From positions 1 to 7,716 of the forward strand of contig JAJRPL010000134.1 in the NCBI GenBank assembly GCA_024280815.1: a DNA stretch of 7,716 bases. The letters run 5' to 3'. The DNA comes from Bacteroidota bacterium (GTDB taxonomy: Bacteria; Bacteroidota; Bacteroidia; Flavobacteriales; Flavobacteriaceae). The notes beneath the pieces are model-generated. The model ran no database searches. It was not told the DNA's origin and saw only the letters and a program-made list of their open reading frames with translations. Position 1 is the first letter of the stretch. Each line of letters begins with the position of its first letter. Positions 1-5,117 of the stretch are shown piece by piece. The position numbers and the translations under genes were made by a program.

Positions 1-272
1 TAAAACTCTACAACCCCCCTTTTATCTTCAAAACTAACTTTAGCCGATTTCACCCCTTCTTTTTTTGATAATTTTGATTGAATAGTCCTTGCACAGCCTA
101 TCTCACAGGTCATGCCTTCAATTTCTAATGAGATTTTTTGTGACTTTTCAGTTGTTTTACCTTTTGTTAGAGCTAATTCTGACTTTACTTCTTTATTTTT
201 GGTGTTTTTATCACATGAAATAGAAAACAACAGCAATCCTAACGAAAAAACAATACTTATAAAATTTTTCAT
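1..272 (-). CDS. HMA (heavy-metal-associated) domain putative lipoprotein, 5' part only
   Basis: The gene starts at ATG 272-270 and runs off the left edge, so 90 residues are visible. The first 19 residues are a hydrophobic leader behind Met-Lys, ending in SISC with Cys20, then a charged linker rich in Lys and Glu. This looks like a lipoprotein signal peptide, although Ser at -3 is not a classic lipobox residue. From about residue 47 an HMA-like fold begins, with GMTCEIGCA at 53-61 and then a helix and strand ending in KVSFEDKRG. Classic HMA domains bind Cu or Zn through GMTCxxC; here the two cysteines (56 and 60) are three residues apart. A role in periplasmic or surface metal binding is inferred. 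The final partial codon (TA-) could be Tyr or a stop, but HMA domains normally run about 20 residues further. It is divergent from the permease gene on the other strand. Confidence 0.82.
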   Translation of the reverse strand, partial: MKNFISIVFSLGLLLFSISCDKNTKNKEVKSELALTKGKTTEKSQKISLEIEGMTCEIGCARTIQSKLSKKEGVKSAKVSFEDKRGVVEF

Positions 273-293
273 ACCTTAATATCTTTAAGTAAC

Positions 294-301
294 CAAAATT
301 A
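294..301 (-). promoter_or_regulatory. Candidate Bacteroidota -7 element for the HMA lipoprotein gene
   Basis: On the minus strand the bases read TAATTTTG, an exact match to the Bacteroidota -7 consensus TAnnTTTG, ending 21 bases before ATG 272. I see no TTTG-type -33 element at the expected distance, so this rests on one short motif in AT-rich DNA. Confidence 0.35.
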
Positions 302-348
302 TACTTTTTAATATTATTTACATCATTTTTGTATTAATATTTCAACTT

Positions 349-432
349 ATGAAGAACAAGTAATTACGATGGTTTTTTTTATTTATCCTATCCGTCATAT
401 GGGGAAGTTCTTTTATATTAATTAAAAAATCT
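349..432 (+). other. N-terminal coding stretch of the EamA permease, interrupted by TAA at codon 5
   Basis: Reading from ATG 349 in the frame of the permease gives MKNK, then TAA (361-363), then LRWFFLFILSV and IWGSSFILIKKS, which runs straight into the frame that continues at 433. The part after the stop is a good first membrane helix of an EamA/DMT transporter, including the WGSSF motif typical of that position. The stretch therefore looks coding on both sides of the stop. A single change such as CAA or AAA to TAA would explain it. No other table-11 start of the ATG, GTG or TTG type lies in frame between 361 and 433. ATG 369 lies in another frame, just before a run of eight T (373-380). Confidence 0.6.
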
Positions 433-1218
433 TTGATTAGTTTAAGTCCTATTCAAGTAGGTTCTTTAAGAATTCTAATAACAGCATTGGTTTTACTGCC
501 TATGGGCTTTAAAAGCCTTTTCTCTATCCAAAAAAAGGAATGGACACACATTACTATCACAGCATTTTTTGGCGTTTTCTTTCCCGCATTCTTATTTTCA
601 TTTGCTATTAAAGGAATTGACAGCTCTATTACTTCAATTTTAAACTCTTTAACTCCTTTAAACACATTAATAATAGGTGCTTTATTTTTCGGATTTGCAT
701 TCAAGAAACATCAGCTTATAGGTGTTTTTATAGGATTAATTGGTACTGTAGTTTTAATTTTTAAAGGATCAGAGCTCAATCCGAATCAAAATTATTGGTT
801 TTCAATTTTTCCGTTAATTGCATCTGTTGGTTATGCATTCAATGTTAACATCGTTAAAAAAAATCTATCAAATGTGAGTGCATTAGGTATAACCACAGGT
901 AGTTTTGTAGTATTAATAATCCCTTCTTTATTAGTACTTTGGTATTCTGATTTCACAAACACCTTTATATTTTCTAGAACCACCTACCCGTCACTAATCT
1001 ATTTAACTATTTTAGCCGTATTAGGCTCGGCATTTGCCACCTTTATATTTAATCGTTTGGTACAACTTTCATCACCCGTATTTTCTTCATCTGTCACTTA
1101 TTTAATCCCAATTGTTGCTATTTTTTGGGGAGTCTTAGACGGCGAACGATTAATACCAATTCAACTTCTTGCAGGTATAGTTATACTTTTAGGTGTTTAT
1201 TTAACCAACCGAAAATAG
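433..1218 (+). CDS. EamA/DMT-family permease (N-terminus disrupted)
   Basis: This encodes an inner-membrane permease of the drug/metabolite transporter superfamily, with two EamA repeats; the substrate cannot be read from the sequence. The uninterrupted frame begins at TTG 433 and gives 261 residues with about nine hydrophobic segments. The last segment carries the usual EamA ending: a repeat-2 stretch with SPVFSSSVTYLIPIVA, then FWGVLDGE and a final helix ending in YLTNRK. Counting from ATG 349 would give 289 codons, the normal length for the family, with the conserved first helix in front. A TAA at 361-363 blocks that reading. The gene is thus a recent nonsense mutant, a product re-initiated at TTG without helix 1, or the victim of a base-call error. 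It stands alone between the divergent HMA gene and the rplU promoter. I am sure of the family and unsure that a working protein is made. Confidence 0.75.
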   Translation: MISLSPIQVGSLRILITALVLLPMGFKSLFSIQKKEWTHITITAFFGVFFPAFLFSFAIKGIDSSITSILNSLTPLNTLIIGALFFGFAFKKHQLIGVFIGLIGTVVLIFKGSELNPNQNYWFSIFPLIASVGYAFNVNIVKKNLSNVSALGITTGSFVVLIIPSLLVLWYSDFTNTFIFSRTTYPSLIYLTILAVLGSAFATFIFNRLVQLSSPVFSSSVTYLIPIVAIFWGVLDGERLIPIQLLAGIVILLGVYLTNRK

Positions 1219-1263
1219 AAATTTGAAAAAATTAATCCTATTCAATTAAAAAACCTTTTCAAC

Positions 1264-1296
1264 TTGTCGTTTATATACAAAAATGAAGTATATTTG
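1264..1296 (+). promoter_or_regulatory. Promoter of the rplU-rpmA operon
   Basis: A TTG at 1264-1266 is followed, after 22 bp, by TATATTTG at 1289-1296, an exact match to the Bacteroidota -7 consensus TAnnTTTG with its TTG-type -33 partner. Transcription would begin near 1302-1304, giving a 5' leader of about 50 bases before ATG 1356. This is the best promoter in the window. Confidence 0.7.
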
Positions 1297-1311
1297 CACT
1301 CGTTTTTCTCT

Positions 1312-1318
1312 AAGGAGG
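1312..1318 (+). promoter_or_regulatory. Isolated perfect Shine-Dalgarno-like AAGGAGG in the rplU leader
   Basis: AAGGAGG is fully complementary to the 16S rRNA 3' end but ends 37 bases before the L21 start at 1356, too far for normal initiation there. It lies near the expected 5' end of the transcript. Six bases after it is ACG 1324, which opens a 15-codon frame (KIKFYKN and so on) stopping at TAG 1369-1371 inside rplU. It could be a ribosome standby or control site, or the start of a leader peptide. Confidence 0.4.
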
Positions 1319-1355
1319 ATTTTACGAAAATTAAATTTTATAAAAACATAATTAT

Positions 1356-2051
1356 ATGTACGCAATTGTAGAGATAGCAGGGCAGCAGTTTAAAGTTGCT
1401 AAAAACCAGAAGGTTTTTGTACATCGTTTGCAAGACAAAGAGGGTTCAAAAGTTACTTTTGACAACGTTCTTTTATTGGATGATGGCAAGATAACCTTAG
1501 GTGCCCCAGTTATAGAAGGTGCAGCAGTGACTGCCAAAATTTTAAAACACCTTAAAGGTGACAAAGTAATCGTTTTTAAGAAAAAACGTAGAAAAGGTTA
1601 CAAAGTTAAAAATGGTCATCGCCAATATTTATCTGAAATTCAGATTGAAAGTATTATAGCTAGTGGTGCTAAAAAAGCTCCTACCAAAAAAGCTGAACCA
1701 AAAAAGGAAACTCCTAAAGCTAAAGTAACTGCTAAAAAAGAAGTTGCTACTAAAAAGGCTGTAGCTAAAAAAGCTCCAATTAAAGCAAAGACAACCAAAG
1801 CTGACGATTTAAAGAAAGTTGAAGGTATTGGACCTAAAATTGCTGAAATTTTTGTGGCAGCTGGTATTGATACTTTTGCTAAATTAGCAAAAGCTTCTCA
1901 AAAAGATTTAAAAGCTATTCTAGAAGCTGCTGGCTCTAGATACGCATCTAAAAACCCTGGCTCATGGCCAAAGCAAGCTAAAATGGCTGCTGAAGGTAAA
2001 TGGGAAGAGTTGAACAAATGGCAAAATGAAGTTAAAGGAGGTATTGAATAA
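1356..2051 (+). CDS. rplU: 50S ribosomal protein L21 (bL21) with C-terminal helix-hairpin-helix extension
   Basis: This is a structural protein of the large ribosomal subunit that binds 23S rRNA. Residues 1-103 form a complete bL21 core, starting MYAIVEIAGQQFKV and containing the L21 signature region (71-100) with FKKKRRKGYK and NGHRQYL. Residues 104-149 form a low-complexity linker of Lys, Ala, Pro and Thr, similar in composition to histone-H1 tails. Residues 150-231 form a further domain opening with a helix-hairpin-helix motif (VEGIGPKIAEIF, 155-166) and ending in a Trp-containing stretch (SWPKQAK, GKWEELNKW). At 231 residues it is about twice the usual bacterial length of roughly 100. The extension is in frame with no sign of frameshift, and I associate such long L21 proteins with Bacteroidota. 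What the extension does is not known to me; nucleic-acid binding is inferred from the HHH motif. It is first gene of an operon with rpmA. Confidence 0.96.
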   Translation: MYAIVEIAGQQFKVAKNQKVFVHRLQDKEGSKVTFDNVLLLDDGKITLGAPVIEGAAVTAKILKHLKGDKVIVFKKKRRKGYKVKNGHRQYLSEIQIESIIASGAKKAPTKKAEPKKETPKAKVTAKKEVATKKAVAKKAPIKAKTTKADDLKKVEGIGPKIAEIFVAAGIDTFAKLAKASQKDLKAILEAAGSRYASKNPGSWPKQAKMAAEGKWEELNKWQNEVKGGIE

Positions 2052-2081
2052 TACAACCTCTAAAAAATATTTAATAAACAT

Positions 2082-2099
2082 ACTTGTCAGTAGACAAGT
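2082..2099 (+). promoter_or_regulatory. Stem-loop in the rplU-rpmA spacer
   Basis: ACTTGTC (2082-2088), a 4-base AGTA loop and GACAAGT (2093-2099) form a perfect 7-bp stem, followed by TTTT. It sits 16 bases before the rpmA start. It is too weak and its T-run too short for a firm terminator; partial attenuation, RNA processing or stability control of the two ribosomal protein genes are possible. Confidence 0.4.
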
Positions 2100-2115
2100 T
2101 TTAAAATTATAAATC

Positions 2116-2376
2116 ATGGCACATAAAAAAGGTGTAGGTAGTTCAAAAAACGGTAGAGAATCAGAATCGAAACGACTTGGCGTTAAAATATTTGGAGGTC
2201 AAGGTGCTATTGCAGGTAATATTATTATCCGTCAAAGAGGCACAAAGCATCATCCAGGTGAAAATGTATATATGGGCAAAGACCATACATTACATGCTAA
2301 AGTTGATGGTATTGTGAAATTTACAAAAAAAAGAGACAATAGATCTTACGTTTCTATTACGCCAATTGAAGCGTAA
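2116..2376 (+). CDS. rpmA: 50S ribosomal protein L27 (bL27)
   Basis: This is a large-subunit ribosomal protein whose flexible N-terminus reaches toward the peptidyl-transferase centre. The 86-residue product is full length for the family. It begins MAHKKGVGSSKNGRES, the form that has no Firmicutes-type N-terminal extension needing cleavage. The family-typical GNIIIRQRGTKHHPGENV block lies at about 35-52, followed by GKDHTLHA. It follows rplU by 64 bases on the same strand, the usual bacterial order, and is followed by a strong terminator. The flavobacterial-type absence of a Shine-Dalgarno site applies here: the bases before ATG are AAAATTATAAATC. Confidence 0.97.
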   Translation: MAHKKGVGSSKNGRESESKRLGVKIFGGQGAIAGNIIIRQRGTKHHPGENVYMGKDHTLHAKVDGIVKFTKKRDNRSYVSITPIEA

Positions 2377-2393
2377 TTAAACACAAATACATT

Positions 2394-2428
2394 AAAAGCC
2401 CTTACTGTTAATTAGTAAGGGCTTTTTT
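2394..2428 (+). terminator. Intrinsic terminator of rplU-rpmA
   Basis: AAAAGCCCTTACT (2394-2406) pairs perfectly over 13 bp with AGTAAGGGCTTTT (2414-2426) around a 7-base loop, and six T residues lie at 2423-2428. It begins 18 bases after the rpmA stop. It is a textbook rho-independent terminator. Confidence 0.92.
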
Positions 2429-2462
2429 ATTTTATAAAACCAATTAACTTTTTTACATTCGC

Positions 2463-2480
2463 TTTACTAGATTTAGTAAA
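2463..2480. repeat. Short perfect inverted repeat upstream of the flippase gene
   Basis: TTTACTA (2463-2469) and TAGTAAA (2474-2480) are exact inverted copies around GATT, 27 bases before the TTG start at 2508. It could be a small operator or a weak RNA hairpin in the leader. A near-match to the -7 consensus, TAGATTTA (2468-2475), overlaps it. Chance is also possible in DNA this rich in A and T. Confidence 0.3.
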
Positions 2481-2507
2481 CCTATATCTCTTAAAATCAT
2501 TTAGAAC

Positions 2508-3962
2508 TTGAGCACTTTACAACGCTTTTTCAAAGACACTATCATTTACGGAATTGCGGCTGTACTCCCTAGAGCTATCAATATTTTATTGACTAGACTG
2601 CACACAGAAAAGCTTGAATCTGATAAATTTGCTGAAAACACCTGGTATTTTGTCTTTGCAGCCTATTTTATTGCTTTTTTAACCTTGGGTTTAGAAACCT
2701 CTTTTTTTAGATTTTTTTCAAAAGAAAAGGAAAAAGGAAAAATTGTTTCTACTTCATTTATTGCCTTATTAATTTCTACCGCTCTGTTTTTAAGTGTGCT
2801 CTTTTTTTTTAATAGTTTTTTTGCTAATCTACTAGGTTTTAGCAACCCTATACACTTAAAAATATTAACTTTTGTAACTGCATTAGATTTGTTAGTAGTC
2901 ATTCCATATGCCTATTTACGAGTAACCAACAGACCTCTAAAGTTTACTTTTTATAAAGTTTCAAATATTCTCATCTATGCAATTTTCAATCTTTTCTTTT
3001 TATGGTTTGTGCCTTACGCAATAAAAAATAACATAAGCTTACCTAATATAATAACTGAATCTTACCACACCACACCAACTGTAGTTTATATATTTATTTC
3101 TAATTTAATTGCTAGTTTGGTGACATTTTTAATGCTCTTACCTTCTATGTTTAAATTCGGCTTTGAATTTGACAAAAAAACACTTCAAAAAATGTTAACT
3201 TATGGTTTACCAATTATGGTGGGTAGTTTAGCATATGTTACCAATGAGAATCTAGACAAACTTTTATTAGTCAAAGAAATTGGCAAAGACCAAATGGGTA
3301 TTTATGCTGCTTGTTATAAACTAGGTGTTTTTATGGTTTTGTATGTCATGGCTTTTAGATTAGGAGCAGAACCTTTCTTCTTTAACCATGCTGACAAAGC
3401 AAATGCAAAAGAAACGTATGCTAAAATATTGACTTGGTTTACAATTATAGGCTCTGTTTTTATGTTAATTGTAGTTGTTTACATTCATTTATTTGCTGGT
3501 ATATTATTAGGCAAGCCTGAATATTATCAAGCTTTATCTATTGTTCCTATCATTTTATTAGCAAATTTATTATTAGGTGTATACAACAACTTATCGGTAT
3601 GGTACAAACTGACTGACAAAACCAAATATGGCATGTATTTTTCTATTTTTGGAGCAGTACTTACTATTGTTTTTAACCTCATTTTTATTCCTAAAATTGG
3701 TTTTATGGCTTCTGCTATAGCAACATTAATTGCCTATGGTGGAATGACTTTGATTTCTTATTTTTATGGGCAAAAATTTTATAAAGTACCTTACAACATC
3801 AGCAAAGTATCTTTGTATATACTAATATCTTTCGGATTATCTTTACTATCCTTTTATTACTTCGAAAAAAACTATTATATCTCAACACTATTTATTATTG
3901 GCTACATTTCATTTATCCTAATAAATGAAAAGAGTGAATTAAAAAACATATTAAAAAAATGA
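2508..3962 (+). CDS. Flippase-type polysaccharide export protein (MATE-like/Wzx superfamily)
   Basis: This is a multi-pass inner-membrane protein of the MVF/oligosaccharide-flippase superfamily, expected to flip lipid-linked glycans across the membrane. Its 484 residues contain about 14 hydrophobic segments, the normal topology for the family. The N-terminus (FFKDTIIYGIAAVLPR, 7-22) and the mid-protein block YGLPIMVGSLAYV with NLDKLLL (232-254) followed by GIYAACYKLGVF (264-275) match the typical flippase halves. The C-terminal 50 residues are more divergent and strongly aromatic. The start must be TTG 2508: an in-frame TAG lies at 2502-2504, and the first internal Met is residue 209. The stop overlaps the dut start by ATGA, so the two are translationally coupled. 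A T9 run at 2802-2810 lies inside the frame. The glycan (LPS, capsule or peptidoglycan precursor) cannot be told from the sequence. Confidence 0.85.
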   Translation: MSTLQRFFKDTIIYGIAAVLPRAINILLTRLHTEKLESDKFAENTWYFVFAAYFIAFLTLGLETSFFRFFSKEKEKGKIVSTSFIALLISTALFLSVLFFFNSFFANLLGFSNPIHLKILTFVTALDLLVVIPYAYLRVTNRPLKFTFYKVSNILIYAIFNLFFLWFVPYAIKNNISLPNIITESYHTTPTVVYIFISNLIASLVTFLMLLPSMFKFGFEFDKKTLQKMLTYGLPIMVGSLAYVTNENLDKLLLVKEIGKDQMGIYAACYKLGVFMVLYVMAFRLGAEPFFFNHADKANAKETYAKILTWFTIIGSVFMLIVVVYIHLFAGILLGKPEYYQALSIVPIILLANLLLGVYNNLSVWYKLTDKTKYGMYFSIFGAVLTIVFNLIFIPKIGFMASAIATLIAYGGMTLISYFYGQKFYKVPYNISKVSLYILISFGLSLLSFYYFEKNYYISTLFIIGYISFILINEKSELKNILKK

Positions 3963-4390
3963 CTGTAAAAATTATCAATACATCAAAACACAAATTACCT
4001 AGCTATGAAACTTCTGCTTCTGCAGGAATGGACTTAAGAGCAAATTTAGACAAAGCTATTACCTTAAAACCATTAGATAGAACTATTGTTAAAACTGGAC
4101 TTTTTATCGCATTGCCCATTGGTTACGAAGCTCAAGTACGACCAAGAAGTGGTTTGGCTGCAAAAAAAGGAATTACCGTACTCAATGCTCCAGGCACTAT
4201 TGATGCTGATTATAGAGGTGAAATAGGTGTGATTTTAATCAACCTCTCTAATGAAGATTTTGTTGTTAATGATGGTGAAAGAATTGCTCAACTAGTCATT
4301 GCTCAATATACACAGGCAGCTTGGCAAGAAGTAACTGTATTAGATGAAACCAAACGTGGTTCTGGAGGTTTTGGCAGTACGGGAGTTTAA
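3959..4390 (+). CDS. dut: dUTP diphosphatase (trimeric dUTPase)
   Basis: This enzyme hydrolyses dUTP to dUMP and pyrophosphate in the cytoplasm, keeping uracil out of DNA and supplying thymidylate synthase. All five motifs of the homotrimeric family are present in its 143 residues: motif 1 SAGMDLRA (21-28), motif 2 RPRSGLAAKKGI (61-72), motif 3 APGTIDADYRGEIGV (77-91) with Asp82 and Asp84 in the position of the catalytic aspartate and the ring-stacking Tyr85, motif 4 GERIAQL (106-112), and the glycine-rich motif 5 RGSGGFGSTG (133-142) with the base-stacking Phe138. Length and motifs indicate an intact enzyme. The ATG at 3959 overlaps the flippase stop (ATGA), and no Shine-Dalgarno site is visible, so expression probably depends on coupling. 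The gene converges on the LysE-family gene, 32 bases away. Confidence 0.97.
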   Translation: MTVKIINTSKHKLPSYETSASAGMDLRANLDKAITLKPLDRTIVKTGLFIALPIGYEAQVRPRSGLAAKKGITVLNAPGTIDADYRGEIGVILINLSNEDFVVNDGERIAQLVIAQYTQAAWQEVTVLDETKRGSGGFGSTGV

Positions 4391-4392
4391 CT

Positions 4393-4423
4393 AACCCGAT
4401 TTATACATTAGAAAATCTGGGTT
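4393..4423. terminator. Possible shared terminator hairpin between the convergent dut and LysE-family genes
   Basis: AACCCGATTT (4393-4402) can pair with AAATCTGGGTT (4413-4423) with one bulged T, around a 10-base loop. The hairpin begins two bases after the dut stop, and its far arm touches the stop codon of the opposing gene. T-runs on either side are short (TTT at most), so it is a weak candidate, but its position between convergent genes is right for a two-way terminator. Confidence 0.45.
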
Positions 4424-5100
4424 TAAGACTTATTCATTTTGTTTTCAATAGCGTTATCTATTTTTTGTTTGGTCTCTTTTGATACAAAGCCTTGAGCAGC
4501 TAAAAACAGTCCAAACACCATTAAAGTGATGCCCATACCTCTTTTAATTTTCCAAATAACAGCGGGAGTTAACTTATTTTTTAATTGTTTTGCCAATACA
4601 ATCTTAAACAAATCAGTTACAAAATAGGACAATAGAACAACTCCAAAATAAGTTATGATACGTGTATGATTCATTTCTAAGTTTGGACTCACAATCACTA
4701 TCATACCTAACCAAAAAGCAAGTACTCCTATATTGATAAAGTTTAAAAAGAATCCTTTAAAAAATAAACCTATATAATTGTTCTTCTCAACAACGACCAG
4801 ATCAGCATCAGTTATTACTGGTTTTCTGCTCTTAAAAAAAGTCAGCAACCCATAAATAAATAAAATACCGCCACCTAACAAGAATAGTTTTGGATCATCT
4901 TTTATTTTCTCAAGCATGGTACGACTACCATAATAAGCAAAAGAAATAAAAATAATATCAGCCAGTATCACTCCGAAATCAAAAACCAATGCAGCTCTAA
5001 ATCCTTTTGTTGCACTTGTTTCTAGTAGTACAAAAAATACAGGACCTATCATAAAGGCAAGTCCAAAACCAATAGGTATTGCATTTAAAATATCATTCAT
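4423..5100 (-). CDS. LysE-family translocator (amino-acid/metabolite exporter)
   Basis: This is an inner-membrane protein of the LysE/RhtB superfamily, whose members export amino acids or related small molecules. It has 225 residues with six hydrophobic segments. The N-terminal signature GFGLAFMIGPVFFVLLETS (11-29), with the conserved Gly-Pro at 19-20, is that of LysE proteins. The repeat-2 counterpart GFFLNFINIGVLAFW (116-130) has Asn-Ile where many LysE/RhtB members have Asn-Pro. The tail after about residue 205 is charged and hydrophilic (KETKQKIDNAIENKMNKS) and likely cytoplasmic. It lies 17 bases after the reductase gene on the same strand, so they probably share a transcript. The start ATG 5100 gives a normal family N-terminus. 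The substrate is unknown. Confidence 0.88.
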   Translation of the reverse strand: MNDILNAIPIGFGLAFMIGPVFFVLLETSATKGFRAALVFDFGVILADIIFISFAYYGSRTMLEKIKDDPKLFLLGGGILFIYGLLTFFKSRKPVITDADLVVVEKNNYIGLFFKGFFLNFINIGVLAFWLGMIVIVSPNLEMNHTRIITYFGVVLLSYFVTDLFKIVLAKQLKNKLTPAVIWKIKRGMGITLMVFGLFLAAQGFVSKETKQKIDNAIENKMNKS

Positions 5101-5117
5101 AATATCATTTACTCATT

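Noticed and set aside
324..331. CATTTTTG as a -7 element for the permease
   Set aside because: One mismatch to TAnnTTTG and no -33 partner; not distinguishable from background.
453..704. Open frame on the minus strand within the permease
   Set aside because: It lies opposite a clear EamA coding frame, has no recognizable domain and is a shadow.
1219..1262. Possible terminator after the permease
   Set aside because: Only a weak imperfect pairing of AATTTGAA with TTCAATT, with no GC stem or proper T-run.
1352..1564. Open frame on the minus strand opposite rplU
   Set aside because: Antisense to the conserved L21 core; composition reflects the complement of L21 codons.
1665..1800. Tandem DNA repeat in the rplU linker
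   Set aside because: The GCT-AAA-AAA-like repetition follows from the Lys/Ala-rich protein; there is no regular repeat unit.
2663..2902. Lys-rich open frame on the minus strand within the flippase gene
   Set aside because: It is the reverse of Phe-rich membrane codons (TTT gives AAA), with no domain.
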